A stretch of DNA of 64,000 nt from Erythroxylum novogranatense (Eukaryota > Streptophyta > Magnoliopsida > Malpighiales > Erythroxylaceae): positions 26,088,350 to 26,152,349 of the forward strand of contig CM057234.1 of the NCBI GenBank assembly GCA_029891385.1, written 5' to 3'. The notes beneath the pieces were generated by a model. The model saw nothing but the letters and a program-made list of their open reading frames with translations, did no database searches and was not told where the DNA came from. This document shows, in pieces, positions 1-12,731 of this stretch. Positions within the stretch are counted from its first letter, which is position 1. Each line of letters begins with the position of its first letter. Made by a program: the position numbers and the translations under genes.

Positions 1-123
1 CATACACACTCATACATACATCTTCACACTCATACTCTCGCATTCATTGCATTACACTTTTATCCAAATTTTGTGTGACTGTGAGAAATTTTGTTACCAT
101 TCCTTTTATTTGTGGATTGATTT
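1..123 (+). other. Leader of element A upstream of gag
   Basis: A short T- and CA-rich stretch precedes the first recognisable gag codon at 124. It looks like the end of the untranslated leader of element A. No PBS is visible, so the 5' LTR must lie left of the window. Confidence 0.5.
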
Positions 124-1203
124 TTGTGCATGCCCAGGAGAGGTAGACTTGTTAAATTCCAACCTGAAGTTGAGAGACATTTGAGGAGACTTAGGAAAGA
201 GAGGAAAGAACAAGAGAGAAGAAGAGTAGTTGAGCAAGATAATGAAAATATGGATGAGAATCCAAACATTTTCCCAAATCCTGATTTTTCCGTACACCAA
301 CCTAGAAATGGGACTAATGGAGGAAATGGTGAGCATGAGAGAGTAGGAGAGAACAATGAGAACTAGCGACGTAGGACAATTAGGGAAGCAACAACTTCTG
401 ATGTGCATTATGATCCATTTACTGCTGCTTGCCCTAATTTTGATGTTAATTTTGAGATTAAAGGTTTGTTGATTAACTCCCTTCCTAAATTTCATGGCTT
501 GGCAGGAGAGGATCCATACATGCACCTACAAGCTTTAACGATGATTTGCCAGAGTATGAAGCCAGTAGGAGCTACTTTGGATCAAGTGCTGTGGAAGGTA
601 TTTCATTTGTCCTTGGAAGGAAAGGCACATGAGTGGTACATGAGTCTTCCGAGGCATGTGGCTAATGCTTATCATAGCTGGGCCAACCTGAGGAAATCAC
701 TTTTGGAGAAATATTTTCCAGCCTCTAGGACATCTTCGATGAGGAAGGAAATTTACTCAGCCCGCCAGGATTATGATGAATCACTGTATGACTAGTGGAA
801 CCGCTTCCAAGACCTTCTTTCCAGATGCCCCCATCACCAAATTCCTGATGAACAATTGGTGCAGTATTTCTATGATGGGTTGAAGAGTCAAGAGAAAGGT
901 ATGCTAGATGCTGCATCTGGAGGATCTTTGATTGACCTTACGGCATTGGAAGCGTGGGACTTGATCAAGAAGATGGCCCTCAACCATCAACAGTACAGTG
1001 TGAGAGATTCCAGAGGATTGAATGAATTGGGAGCTTTAACAGCTCAAGCCAAGAGAATGGAAAGTCTGGAAACAAAGGTAGATTCGCTGGAGAAAAGGAT
1101 AACATCACAGTTGTCTTGTATTACTGCAGAGTTGAAGAACTTGAATGTGCATCGCCCATCATCTTCTACTGATATTACTGCACCCAGTTGTGACAATCGG
1201 TGA
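124..1203 (+). pseudogene. gag: Element A gag (capsid region), broken
   Basis: One reading frame holds three pieces separated by in-frame stops at 364-366 (TAG) and 793-795 (TAG), ending at TGA 1201-1203. The first piece is a basic, Arg-rich N-terminus (MCMPRRGRLVKFQPE). The second holds the capsid-like stretch with WYMSLP and LEKYFP. The third continues with VQYFYDGL and a coiled-coil-like segment (ESLETKVDSLEKR). This matches the retrotransposon Gag domain of Athila-type elements. At about 1198 the frame moves to the downstream frame exactly where a CX2C zinc knuckle begins, so a small indel has damaged the nucleocapsid motif. Non-functional. The start at 124 is the first ATG giving the gag-like N-terminus, but the true start could lie upstream. 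Confidence 0.8.
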
Positions 1204-4200
1204 TGCACATATCAAGTGTATGCCCTGGAAGATATGAAGAGGTGTCAGCGGTGTATCCAGGGAGAGCTAATCAGAAGTGGGATCCATACTCCAACACATA
1301 CAATGAAGGATGGAAGTCTAATCCTAGATTCAGTTGGAGGAATGAGGAGAACAGGGCTCAAAACAGATTTTCACAAGGGGGAGGAGCTGGTACTTCCACC
1401 AGCCAGTTCCCAAATCAACAACAAGCCCTAATGGTCCTACCAAAGGAAGACACCAACCAGCTGCTTCACAGTATGATGACTCTGATGAAGGAAGAGAGGG
1501 ATTCTAATGCTAACCAGTTTAATGCCATTGCTTCTCTTATTCAACAGGATTCCTCAAAGACTGTTGCTAGATTCAATGCCTTGGAGAAGAGAATGGAACA
1601 ATGGGAGACCAAGGCGGAGAACATAAATTCATATGTCACTCAGTTGTCTAACAACATGAGTGAAAATCAAGCGAAAAGCAGTGGGACCATTCCTTCCAAT
1701 ACTGTGATGAATCCAAAGAGTCTGAATGCAATTGCCCTCAGGAGTGGGAAGCAAGTGAGGTTTAACCCTCAAGTTGATGAAGAGGCATGTGACGAAGATG
1801 TTGAGAGTGCAGAAGTACCTCCACCCAAGGAAAAGATTAAGAAATCAGAAAGTGTGAGGGAAGAAGAGCTTTTGAGAGAGAAAAGGAATGCTTCAAGGAA
1901 TAAGGGAACTACTTCAGAGAGTTCCAATGATCGAGCTGAAAATGGAGAATCGAGCAAGCAAGCCAACAAAGGTAAGGAGGTAAGTATTCAAGACCTTCCT
2001 TTTCCAAACTCATATTTGATGAGCAAGCGCATGAATGAGCTAAAACATGAAAAAGAGATAATTGACTTGTTTGGGAAAGTAGAAGTGAATGTGCCTTTGC
2101 TTGATTTAGTGAAGAGAGTTCCGGCCTATGCAAAATATTTAAAAGACTTGTGCACTAACAAGAGGAAGTTTAGGCCAAATGAGAGAGTGCAAGTGAGCTC
2201 CAATGTGTCAGCCTTGTTTAAACCGCAGATACCTGTCAAGTGTCAAGACCCTGGATCTTTCACCATCCCTTGCATCTTAGGGAAAGTGACTATAGGTAGA
2301 GCTTTGTTAGATCTGGGAGCAGCGATAAATGTGATGCCTAAATCAGTTTATGAGGCCTTAGGAGTGAAGGGTATTAAGCCTACATCTGTTGTCCTCCAGT
2401 TGGCTGATAGATCATTTAGGCATCCAGTAGGTATCATTGAGGACATCTTGGTCCAGGTTAAAGGTTTAGTATTTCCTGTTAATTTTTATGTGCTTGATAT
2501 GTCTTCTGAAGTTGTGCAGGATACTTCCTTAATTCTCGGACGACCCTTTTTACGGACTGCAAGCACTATGATCAGTATGAAGGAAGGTAAGATCACCATG
2601 GAGGTAGGTGACCAACAGGTGAGCTTTAATATGTATGAGGCAATGAAGCACCCACATGAAGATTATTCACTTTTGGGTGTGAACATGGTTGATTTAGTTA
2701 AGGAAAATGCTTGCCAAAAACATGAGTCACAAAAAGATTCTTTGGATACTGGATTACATTCACTTGATCTTGGAAAAAGGTTTTTTGACCATGTTTCAGG
2801 GAAACAGGAAGGATTAGCTACGACCACCTACAAGGAGCCAAACTTAACGCCAGAAGAAAAAGGGAGTGATCTCTTCTCTCTTGAACTTCATAAATTGACT
2901 CCTTCTGTTGTGAAACCTCCTGAGCTTGAGCTCAAACCCCTTCCTTCAACCTTAAAGTATGCCTATCTTGAGTCTAATGAGCGATTACCTATAATTATTG
3001 CTAGTACCTTGTCCGAAATTGAGGAAGAGAGACTCATGAATATTTTGAGGAAGCACAAGAGAACAATAGGGTGGACTCTAGCAAATATACCCGGCATTAG
3101 CCCAGCCATTTTCACACACCGGATCTTATTGAGTGAGGGGTCAAAATCGGTGAGGCAACCTCAAAGAAGGCTTAACCCGCTTATCTTAGATGTTGTGAAG
3201 AAGGAAATCACGAAGTTGTTGAGTGAAGGGATAATATATCCCATTTTTGATAGTGAGTGGGTTAGTCCAATTCATGTAGTGCCTAAAAAAAGTGGAATAA
3301 CAGTGGTCAAAATTGATAGGGATGAGCTTATTCCTACTCGAGTGCAAAATTCGTGGCGTGTGTGTATAGATTATAGAAGATTAAATGATGCCACCAGAAA
3401 AGACCATTTTCCTCTTCCCTTTATTGATCAAATGCTTGAAAGGCTTGCAGGCAAATCATATTATTATTTCTTGGATGGTTTTTTTGGATACTTTCGGGTA
3501 CCCATTGCACCGGAGGACCAGGAAAAAATCACATTTACATGCCCTTTTGGCACCTTCGCATATCGAAGGATGCCTTTTGGTTTGTGTAATGCCCCAGGAA
3601 CTTTCCAGCGTTGTGTGATGGCTGTTTTCTGTGAATTTTTAGAGGAATGTATGGAAGTATTTATGGATGATTTCACAGTCTATGGTGATTCTTTTGATGC
3701 TTGTTTGTCCAGCCTTGCAAGAGTTTTACAAAGATGTATTGAAAAGAATTTGATCTTGAACTTTGAGAAATGTCATTTCATGGTCAGTGAAGGTATCGTG
3801 CTTGGTCATCTGATTTCTAGCAAGGGGATTGAAGTGGATAAAGTTAAGATTGAGGTTATATCTTCTTTGCCTTACCCTACTTGTATTCGTGACATAGGTT
3901 CCTTTTTGGGTCATGCAGGATTTTACAGGCGCTTCATAAAGGATTTCAGTAAAATTGCGCTACCTCTCTCCAAGCTTTTACAAAAAGATGAAAATTTTGA
4001 ATTTGATGATTCTTGCAAGAGTGCCTTCAACATGCTAAAATCAAAACTCATTTCTCCACCTATTCTAGTTGCTCCTGATTGGAATTCACCTTTTGAGCTT
4101 TCATGTGATGCATCTAATTGTCTTTGTAGGGGCTATCTTTGGGTCAACGGGAGGAGAGGTTACCAAGAGTTATTGCATATGCCTCGAAGACACTGGATCC

Positions 4201-4247
4201 AGCTCAGATCAACTATACAACAACTGAATAAGAGCTGTTTGCAGTAG
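1200..4247 (+). pseudogene. pol: Element A gag C-terminus, protease, reverse transcriptase and start of RNase H
   Basis: A 1015-codon open frame. Residues about 1-60 are the end of the gag zinc-knuckle region (ISSVCPGRYEE, PYSNTYNEGW). A Lys/Glu/Gln-rich linker follows. The aspartic protease motif LLDLGAAINVMP is near residue 370. The RT palm begins near residue 718 (WRVCIDYRRLND) and has the active-site VFMDDF near residue 820. The first catalytic Asp of RNase H (SCDASN) is at about 4105, after which the frame is lost and the last about 35 residues are out of frame. The usual RT motif YSGYNQI has decayed to FFGYFRV. The first catalytic RT block reads YFLDGFFG, with D retained. Its length suits a fused gag-pol, but upstream gag is stopped, so no polyprotein can form. 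Confidence 0.9.
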
Positions 4248-4252
4248 TTTTT

Positions 4253-4944
4253 GCTTTGGAAAAATTTAGGCAATATCTGTTGAACTCACATGTTACCATT
4301 TTTACTGATCATGCAGTTGTTCGGTATCTCCTCAAGAAACCACAATCCAAGCCTAGGTTGATACGATGGGCATTGTTGCTCCAAGAATTTGATATCGAGA
4401 TAAAGGATCGTGCGGGAGCAGCAAACCACGTGGCCAACCATTTGAGCAGGCTACCCAACGACACACAGGGAGTGGATTCTTCTGACCTTACCTGTGATTC
4501 ATTTCCTAATTCGGTCCTATGTGCTTCAATTGTTAAAGAACCTTGGTATGCACATATTGTTAACTACCTAATGTCTGGACTCACTCCTCCTTTTATGTCT
4601 CAGGCACAAGCTCAAAAGCTAAAGAGTGAAGCTCGACATTACATTTGGGATGCCCCTCATCTGTGGAGAATGTGCAGTGACCAAGTGATCCGAAAATGTG
4701 TGCCTCATGAAGAGTATGATGATATAATTTTGGCTTGTCATTCAATGGTTTGTGGTGGGCATTTTAGTGCAAGGAAAACATCTAGGAAAATTCTCGAGTC
4801 TGGTTTCTATTGGCCTACCCTTTTTAAGGATTCATTTAACTTTTATCGGTCATGTGATAAATGTCAACGTTTTGGAGGATTAGGCAAACGACATGAAATG
4901 CCACAACAACCTCTCTTATTTTGTGAAATCTTTGATGTTTGGGG
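4253..4944 (+). pseudogene. pol: Element A RNase H C-terminus and integrase zinc-binding domain
   Basis: The frame continues RNase H after a frameshift and an in-frame TAA at about 4228. FALEKFRQYLL and the FTDHAVVRYLL motif (catalytic DH) are followed by the connection to integrase, ending RAGAANHVANHLSRL. The HHCC integrase zinc finger follows (CHSMVCGGHF and CDKCQRFG). The frame then reads straight into the 5' LTR of element B at 4945. Residues after FDVWG belong to B's LTR, not to the protein. The missing catalytic core resumes at 40929. Confidence 0.88.
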
Positions 4945-7104
4945 TGTTAGGCCCCGAAATTTTTTTTTATGATGTCATTAAGCATAAATGGTGATAATTG
5001 TGTGTTTATGACTTAGTATGATTAATTTGGGCGTATTAGTGGATACTTGCGGTTTTGCTAAGTTTATTGTGGGTTAAAATGAAAAATATAGGGTAAAAGT
5101 TTATGAGGGCATTTTGGGAAGTTTACTTGAGTTGGAATGGTTTAAGCTTTGCTAAGAGGGGTAAGTTGGTCTTTGTACTTTCTTTAGGTTAGGTTTAAGA
5201 AGAAATTAGAAAATAGAAGGGAAAGAAAGAAAGAAGAAGAGGAGAAGCCGTCGTGAAGGGAGAAGAAGAGAAGAGAAGGGATTTTCGACCTTTGACATTT
5301 TTCGACCAATCTAGGACGTTTCCGGGTAAGGTTTGCTTTTTTTGAACTTGGTTTGGTTAGATTTAAACCTAGAGAATGTTGAATGTAGCAGAATCGAAGG
5401 TTTTAGGGTTTTAGGGCATAAATGTAGAGATTTCTTTGGGTTGATAATTTTATGGATGTTTTTGAGTTGCTGTTGGGTTAGAAATGTAGTATAAGTCATG
5501 ATCTAATGTTTAGGTGTGTTGCATTTGAGTTTGAGAAAGGATTGAAGTGAGAAAAGATGGAAAATTGGAGTTCGGGGTCGGTTCCTCAACCCAGACGTCG
5601 CGACATGCTCATGAGCACGTCGTGGCGTGTGAGGTGGAGGCTTGTCGGGTGCACCAGGGTGCGCGCCGCGGCGTGCAAGAGATGAGTTGCAAGCCGCGGC
5701 GCACATGGAGGTGCACGTCGCGGTGAGCGTGGGACGTCTTGGCGCATGTGGCGGCGGGTTGATCGCCGCAATGGCGTGGCCTCGTCAGGCGTAACCCCTG
5801 TTTCCAACTGCGATGGATTTTGTTAATTTGGTTCTATCTTGGGCTTTAGATGTCCAAATGAGGTGATTTCAGATTCGTTGTGAGTTAGAAATAAAGGGCT
5901 ACAAGTTGTATGAAGAAAGGAAGTTCGGAATTTGCCTCGAAGGGTTCGGAATTTTAGGAGGAGGTCGAATATAGACTTTTAATGCTTTACTTTTGATTGT
6001 CAAGCTTTATGGAATATTTCTTTTGAATATTGATTGAATGGGAACTTGGTTTGTTATAGGAAACCAAGCTAACCAGATCCAATCGCAAGAGGAAGGACAA
6101 TAGTGAGTTGGTTTCTCAAGTGATTTTAGGTGGGTAATATGTTTATGGTTATTGTGTGTATGGGCAAATTGCCTTTTGTATGCTTGCTTGCATTATGTGA
6201 CATTACTGGTGTTGAAATATTGAACATACATTGTGATTATGCTTATGTATGGCCTTGATAGGCCTTATGGCATATTTGGCAAGAATGGAAAGAATGAAAG
6301 CTTTGATAAAATGCTTTGAGCATGAAATGAATGGTGATGTGTTTTGTTTGTGTAAGAGAGTTACGGATGGAGTCACGTGCACGTTGACATAAAGCCTTCT
6401 CCCGGCTTCCCGCTTGAGGCAACGAGATCCTTGAGAAATCAGACTCGGATAGTTTACGGAATAAACTTCAATTTATCCGGATCATTTTTACGGAACTCTC
6501 GAGCCAATTTTTTGTGCACACATGATTGATTTGTTGAGCATGGCGCATATTAAATTGGTATATTGTGAAATCTTATGACATATTCTGGTGATGATTAAAT
6601 TGTTAAGTGTTGACTTTGCTATGAGATTGCTATATATATACATATTGCTTGATTGTGTGGCTCGTTGCCAATGGCTATAAATGTATATGCCACTGAGCTT
6701 CGCAGCTCACCCCATTACTCTCCCCTCCTCAGGTGCAGATCGAGACGATTGTTGACCTTGCAAGGCATCGGAAACTTCAAGCTAGTTAGGAGCCGTGTAT
6801 TAAGTTAGTATTTTTGGTTAGCCCGCCAAGCATATTTTCATGGAGCATACTCATGTATTTTGGATTTACATTTGATTTTGTATTATGCTATATTTGGGAA
6901 TATTTGCTGAATTTCCTCTAACTTGTAATGGCATGAAGCCCCTTGGATTATGGGGTGTTTAATTCAGTAATGGTCTGCATGTGTGTATGTGTTTGTACGA
7001 TGTTGTATGGATGTTGGGATCGGGTCTGACGTTTTAGGGCGCCCGTCGTTGGCGCAGCCCGAGGGGCCGCCTCAGGATTAGGGATCCGGGACTCGGGCCC
7101 AACA
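4945..7104 (+). repeat. 5' LTR of element B (2160 bp)
   Basis: Matches 29383-30978 plus 40377-40923 almost base for base. Inside it: a purine-rich GAAGAAG leader at 5205-5280, a splice-donor-like GGGTAAGG with GT at 5326, and a CpG-rich patch at 5594-5790 much less conserved between the two LTRs than its flanks. Also present are a block TGAGTTGGTTTCTCA at 6102, a hairpin TGAGCT/AGCTCA with loop TCGC at 6694-6709, and a pyrimidine tract ending CAG at 6732 that looks like a splice acceptor. Confidence 0.95.
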
Positions 7105-7108
7105 TGTT

Positions 7109-7120
7109 TGGTATCAGAGC
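7109..7120 (+). other. Primer binding site of element B (initiator-Met tRNA)
   Basis: TGGTATCAGAGC lies four bases after the 5' LTR end at 7104. It is complementary to the 3' end of plant initiator methionine tRNA, the usual primer for chromoviruses and many copia elements. Confidence 0.9.
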
Positions 7121-7291
7121 GCCTAGGTTTAGGTGTCCTCGGCTTAGAATGCATAATAGGATGCATTGTGTGATATATGATTATTTGTTGCATTTGATTT
7201 AGTGCATTAAGTGACATGCATATCATGCATACACGTAGGAATTAAGATTGTCAAATAGCTAATCCTTATTGTTTACCTTTGAAGGAGTACG
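7121..7291 (+). other. Leader of element B between PBS and gag
   Basis: An AT-rich untranslated stretch. I see no other feature in it. Confidence 0.6.
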
Positions 7292-8190
7292 ATGCCACCT
7301 CGTAAAAGGACACGAGGAGTTATGCAAGGATCTGCTGCACCTGACTCTCCTACTATGGAGGAGAGGACTGATGAGTCGATAGCCCCAGGAAATGCTGAGG
7401 CTTCGGTAGGGCTAGGTAGTGAGCCCGTTCCCTCGTAGACTTAGGAGTCGCCAGCTATGCAGGAGCAAGTGCCTCCATTGGATCCGAGGTTGTTCCAGGC
7501 GTTCACTCAGGCATTTGTTCAGGCTATGGGTCAGATGCCGTAGCCTTCTGCTTCAGCCCCAGCTCAAAAGGGGAGATGGTTTCATAGGTTGAGAAAGTAT
7601 GGGGCAGTTGATTTCTTTGGGACATCAGATCCTGAGGAAGCTGAGACTTGGCTGAGAAAGACTGAGAGAGTGCTGGATCAGATGGAGTGTGAGGATGACG
7701 AGAGAGTCATCTATGTTGCCAGTTTGTTTCAGGGAGATGCTCTGCATTGGTGGGAGACCGTGCCAGGCAGTCAGATGAGACCCGTGGGGTTGTCATGGCA
7801 AAATTTCTTGGCTGCTTTTAAGAAGAAGTATTTATCAGAGGTTTACATTCAGCAGAAGCAGAGAGGGTTTCTGAGTCTCACCCAGAGGGAGATGACGGTC
7901 AGCGAATATGAGCGTCGGTTCACTCAGTTGGCAAGGTATGCTTCATATCTGATGCTGAGTGAGGCTGCTAGATGTCGCCGGTTTGAGTCAGGTCTGCACT
8001 TGGCTATCAGAGAGAAAGTGATAGTGCAGAACTTTTGTGATTTCCAGCAGCTGGTTGAGGCAGTTCTGAGGGTTGAAAATATTGAGAACATCAAGAGTGC
8101 AGTGAACAAGAAGAGAAAGGGAAGAGAGCAGTTCAAGAGGGGAGGCAGTACTAGTACTCCTATGCGAGCGAGTGCTAGGAGTTTCCATTG
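7292..8190 (+). pseudogene. gag: Element B gag, broken by TAG stops
   Basis: ATG at 7292 opens MPPRKRTRG, a typical basic start. In-frame TAG stops occur at 7436, 7442 and 7541, then the frame is open to TGA 8188. The open part carries the Gag capsid domain: DPEEAETWLRKTERVLDQM, LHWWETV, FKKKYLSEVY, EYERRFTQLARYA. The stops fall in a Gln-rich linker and could each come from a single C-to-T change of CAG codons. That is inferred from context. The downstream zinc knuckle is in another frame (8188-9329), so a frameshift near 8180 separates it. Confidence 0.88.
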
Positions 8191-9329
8191 ATCGAGAGGA
8201 GAGGAAGCGATGGTGCAAGTCGACCTAGGCCGACGAGGATTTCTACTGTTTCTCACCAAGCTTCCACGGTAGGCGACAGTAGAAGGGGAGATGGGGATAG
8301 GTCTTTTATCCCGAAGTGTGAGCACTGCGGGAGAGCCCATAGAGGAGAGTGCTATAGGTTGACAGGAGCGTGCTTCAACTGTGGGGAGAAGGGGCACATT
8401 ACTAGAGAGTGCCCTCAGCCTCCAAGGCAAGAGAGAAGCCAGATGCAAGCCCCTAGGAGGACAGAGACTGTGGGACAGAGGACTGCAACAGAAGTGGGCA
8501 GTTCTGATTCAGCGAAGAGAGCGAGCATTTCGGGGAGACCCAGAGGGCAGGCACCGACTAGGGTGTTTGCGATGACTAGGGAGGATGCTGAGATCGCTCC
8601 GGATGTTGTGACTGGTATGGTTCGACTCTTTTCTGATGATGAGATTGTTTTGATTGATCCAGGTTCTAATCACTCGTTTGTTTCTTCGAGTAGACCTGTG
8701 TATGATAGGATTGTGAGCCCATTGGATACTCCGCTGATGGTGAGTACTCCAATCAGCCAGTATATTGTGATCAGTCAGGTATATAGAGAGTGTGAGCTTT
8801 GTATCGGTGGAGAACTTCTAGTGGTAGATTTGATGTCACTGAAGATGGGAGGATTGGATGTGATTTTGGGTATGGACACCTTAGAGAGGTACAATGCCCG
8901 TTTGGATTGTAAGCAGAAGACAGTGGAATTTGATTTGGGTAATGGCAGAAGAGTGGTGTTTACTGGGGACATGAAAGCAAGTCCGCCCAGAATTGTTTCA
9001 GCATTAACAGTAGAAAAGATAATGAGAAAGGGTTGTGAGGCGTTTTTGGCCTATGTGATAGACACTAAAGCAGATAGAGGAAAGTTGGAGGTTATTCCAG
9101 TAGTCAGGGAATTCTCGGACATTTTTCCCGAGGAATTGCCAGGACTACCGTCGCTTAGGGAAATTGAGTTTCCTATTGAGCTTTTGTCAGGTATGGCGTC
9201 GATTTCGATTCCGCCTTACCGGATGGCTCCGGTGGAATTGAAGGAGCTTAAGGAGCAATTGGAGGAGTTATTGGAGAAGGGGTATGTTAGACCGAGCTCT
9301 TCACCTTGGGGAGCTCCGGTTTTTTTGTA
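8188..9329 (+). pseudogene. pol: Element B nucleocapsid, protease and N-terminal reverse transcriptase
   Basis: A 380-codon frame. The CCHC zinc knuckle CFNCGEKGHITRECP is near residues 62-76, with a second Cys/His cluster just before it (CEHCGRAHRGEC). The protease active site VLIDPGSNHSFVSS is near residue 155, with the ILGMDTL flap-like motif near residue 228. RT begins with the conserved IPPYRMAP and [16 protein letters not shown], and the frame ends at TAA 9328-9330. The overlapping frame from 9306 continues RT, so a +1/-1 error lies at about 9320 in a run of T. Confidence 0.92.
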
Positions 9330-9649
9330 AAGAAGAAAGATGGATCGTTGAGGATGTGTGTGGACTACAGGAAGTTGAATCAGGTCACGGTGAAGAACAA
9401 GTATCCGCTTCCTCGCATAGATGATTTGTTTGATCAATTGCAAGGGGAAAAAGTTTTCTCTAAGATAGACTTGAGATCGGGTTATCATCAACTGAGGATT
9501 AAGGAGTCGGATGTGCCAAAGACTGCTTTCAGGACGCGGTATGGGCATTTTGAGTTTTTGGTTATGCCTTTCGGATTGACGAATGCCCCTGCAGTGTTTA
9601 TGGATTTGATGAATCGGGTCTTTAAGCCATTCTTGGACAAACTTTTCAT
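9306..9649 (+). pseudogene. pol: Element B reverse transcriptase, first catalytic half
   Basis: Contains [19 protein letters not shown], the first catalytic block [14 protein letters not shown] (Asp present), [15 protein letters not shown] and FLDKLFIV. The frame then enters the solo LTR G at 9650. The expected YVDD-box half resumes at 12087 as [11 protein letters not shown]. Residues read after 9649 are LTR sequence. Confidence 0.95.
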
Positions 9650-12080
9650 TGTAGCGCCCCCTTACCGTAGAGCATACACCGATACGCCCGTAGGTCGTAC
9701 CGATACATGCCTTACAATAAGGGTGCACTACCAAACAATCGCTTCTATTAAAAACCTCATGGCATCAATATAATCAAAGCAGTAAGATCACAATCACTAA
9801 ATTTCAAAACCAAAGAGTACTTCTCATTGCATTCATAAATCCTAAATACAATATCTGGTCATAATTTACAACTACATATGTCTAAAATAAACAGTAAGCT
9901 CCTATCCAGGTCATCCCCAAAATATCCCAAAGGATCCCCAGCTGACCGACCTGTGGGCCATGCTCCTCTTGCCGGCACACACTGCAGGAAAAGTCTCAAA
10001 ATCCGGAGCTAGAGTCACACTACCGCTGTCCTGAAAAATAGTCGCAATTTGGGTGAGTTTGCGAAACTCAATGAGTAACCATCATCGATGGTTTACCCAA
10101 TTCATGCATTACGCACAATTGCGTACAAAGCAACACATATCATAACTCAGAAATTCACAACATCAAAATCACACATTGGCAGTTAGTCCATAGCACATTC
10201 ATAGCATGAACACAGACTGTATGCACAATGATTTCCAGTTCATTATTAGTGTTGTGACTGGGCGTCAGAGTTATCCCATTTCTGGGCACATCACACAGAA
10301 TTGCGTTTTTGGGGGTAGCAGAGCCCTCTGGGTATACACTACAGCCCACGCGCACTAGGGATAGGAGAGCCCTCTGGGTATTCACTAATCCCTTTTCACT
10401 TATCACAATTGATGAGCTTGTAGCTCCACTCAGATCAGAATGTGCTCCAGTCACAACTGTCAGTTACTGATTTCTAATCATGCCTAGCATGCTTTCACAA
10501 TTTATACCGATATATCTCATGCAAATCATTTAATCAGAATCACAAATAATTCACATACAAGGCACATAGCACATTAGAGATTGAGAAACCAACTAGGTTA
10601 CTAACCTCAGAACTTCCGAAGCATCACGGAAGTCTCGCCTATGTCGACGATCGACGATCCGCTGAGCCGCTATACCAATCAAAATATACATAACATTATT
10701 CTGGTACCAATTCGATGCTTAATTATGCATATGAATCAAATCATGTACATACTATGCAAATTATGACATTTCGACCTAATTCAATTTCGATCTCAATCCT
10801 TAATTCCCGAACTAAATTTCTAATTTCCAAATTCAAAATCTCAAATTGAATTTAATACATAGCCAATAGATCCTCAATTGCCTAAACCCCAAATATTAAA
10901 ACCTAATTTCATTATCGGTGAAATAACTTTCCTCGCGCAAGCATCGCCGAGGCGAATCGGCATCCCACGTCGCGACGTACACACGCGCGTCGATTGCGAC
11001 GATGCCTTGTCCTCCTCGCCAAGCCTCCATTACGTCACGGCGTCTGAAGCAATTCTGTTCGTCGCGGCGTGTTCTTCAGACGTCACAAGACGTCGCAATG
11101 AAAGCAATTGCGTATACGCCCGGAAAACCCAGTTTTCGATGATTTCAGTTCTAAATCCATATTTTCTTCTCACAAACCACTCTAAATAAATCCATACATA
11201 TCATACAACAAGTCTTTAGTTTCTATTTCATCAAACAATCAAATTCCTAAAATTCAACCCTAAAACCACGAAAACCAACTTTGAAATCTTAAACCCAAAT
11301 CCTTAGATTTTCATGTTTAATCCTCTAATAAACTCTATAAATCAACCAATCAAACTATATAAAACAAGTTAAGTAACTTACTTGATGAAGAACCTCAAAT
11401 CTCCAAGAGAAATTGGTCAAGAAGAGGAAGAAGAGAACGAAGAAGAAGAAGCAAATGTCGTGGGTGAAGAAATTCAAAGGTAGGGCATATATATATATAT
11501 ATATAAAGACAAGGGCTTGTTTGGCTAGAATGCTTACCACCATCAGGATCAAACCACCTCAAATCAATTTCAAATTCTAATTTCTTCCAATTCTAATGGC
11601 TAAACCATAATTCCTCAAATCAAATTTCTAACCTGTCCGTGCCATAGGATAATCAATTTGAACCGGATATTCAATCAACGATCATTTATCAAATTTTCCA
11701 TCAAGCCTATTGTTCAAAATTCAGAAAAATTCCTATAAATCCACAAAATAGAAAACTCATTAGCATATACTCCAATTTCACAATTCAACTTCCCAAATCT
11801 CATTTCTAACTCAAATCAAATTCTCGAACCTAATTTGACCTAATTATCATACTTGCCCTAATCATTTCCGATTTCATTTTACAATCTCAATTTCTCATTT
11901 CTTATACCAATTAAATTTCTCACGCATCAATTAACCCAAATAAATTTCCAAATCAAATCGAAATATGTCATACATGCATGTACGTACAAAGGCCAATTAT
12001 ACAATATACTATAATGCATGCACATGTACAAATACGAATGTAATGAACTGTACACATCCCATCGGTGACGGGATGTTACA
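9650..12080 (-). mobile_element. Element G: solo LTR in reverse orientation inside B's RT gene
   Basis: On the minus strand it starts TGTAACATCCCGTC (at 12080) and ends GGGGGCGCTACA (at 9650). The flanks are TTCAT (9645-9649) and ATCAT (12081-12085), a target duplication with one mismatch. No PBS, PPT or coding frame is present, so I read it as a 2.4 kb solo LTR left by LTR-LTR recombination. Minus-strand landmarks are a TATA run at 11485-11505 and a donor-like AAGTAAGT with GT at 11381. A CpG patch lies at 10960-11100. The paired hairpins are at 10077-10093 and 10054-10070, and the acceptor-like TTTTTCAG ends at 10031. The end sequence matches element H, so G and H are sibling families. Confidence 0.85.
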
Positions 12081-12731
12081 ATCATTGTCTTCATTGATGA
12101 TATATTGTTTTATTCCAAGAGTGATGAGCAGCATGAGGAGCGTTTGAGGATTGCTTTGGAGACTTTGAGGAAAAATGAGCTGTATGCCAAATTTGATAAA
12201 TGCGAATTTTGGCTGAGAGAAGTTTCATTTCTTGGACACGTGATCTCAGAGCAAGGAGTTCATGTGGATCCTAAGAAAATAGAAGCTGTGGTTAATTGGG
12301 AAGCTCCAAAAAATGTAGCAGAGGTGAGGAGTTTTCTGAGTTTGGCAGGATATTACAGGAGATTTGTGGAGGGATTCTCTATGATATCCGCTCCGATGAT
12401 GAAGTTGCTGAGAAAAAATCAAAAATTTGTTTAGAGTGATGAGTGTCAGAGGAGCTTCGAGGAGCTCAAGCACAGATTGACGAGTGCTCCAATTCTGATG
12501 TTGCCTTCTGGAGATGAGGGTTATACTGTGTATAGTGATGCTTCGAGGAAGGGTCTTGGATGTGTTTTGATGCAGGGAGATCGGGTGATTGCTTATGCTT
12601 CGAGGCAGTTGAAGCCGTATGAGTTGAACTATCCGACGCATGATTTGGAGTTGGCAACTGTGATCTTTGCCTTGAAAATTTGGAGGCATTATCTGTATGG
12701 AGTTCAGACGAGGATCTTTACCGATCATAAG
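12081..12731 (+). pseudogene. pol: Element B reverse transcriptase second half and RNase H start
   Basis: [11 protein letters not shown] is the RT active site. The thumb and connection follow ([33 protein letters not shown]). TAG at 12432-12434 replaces a Trp-type position in a conserved stretch. The frame then continues with the RNase H motifs [15 protein letters not shown] (catalytic Asp), [18 protein letters not shown] and FTDHK. It is cut at 12731 by element H in the middle of the TDHKSLKYL motif, and the rest is at 27649. Confidence 0.95.

Noticed and set aside
106..525. Minus-strand frames opposite gag of A
   Set aside because: Shadow frames of the real gag on the + strand.
4945..4972. 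C-terminal tail of the A integrase frame
   Set aside because: It translates the first bases of B's LTR.
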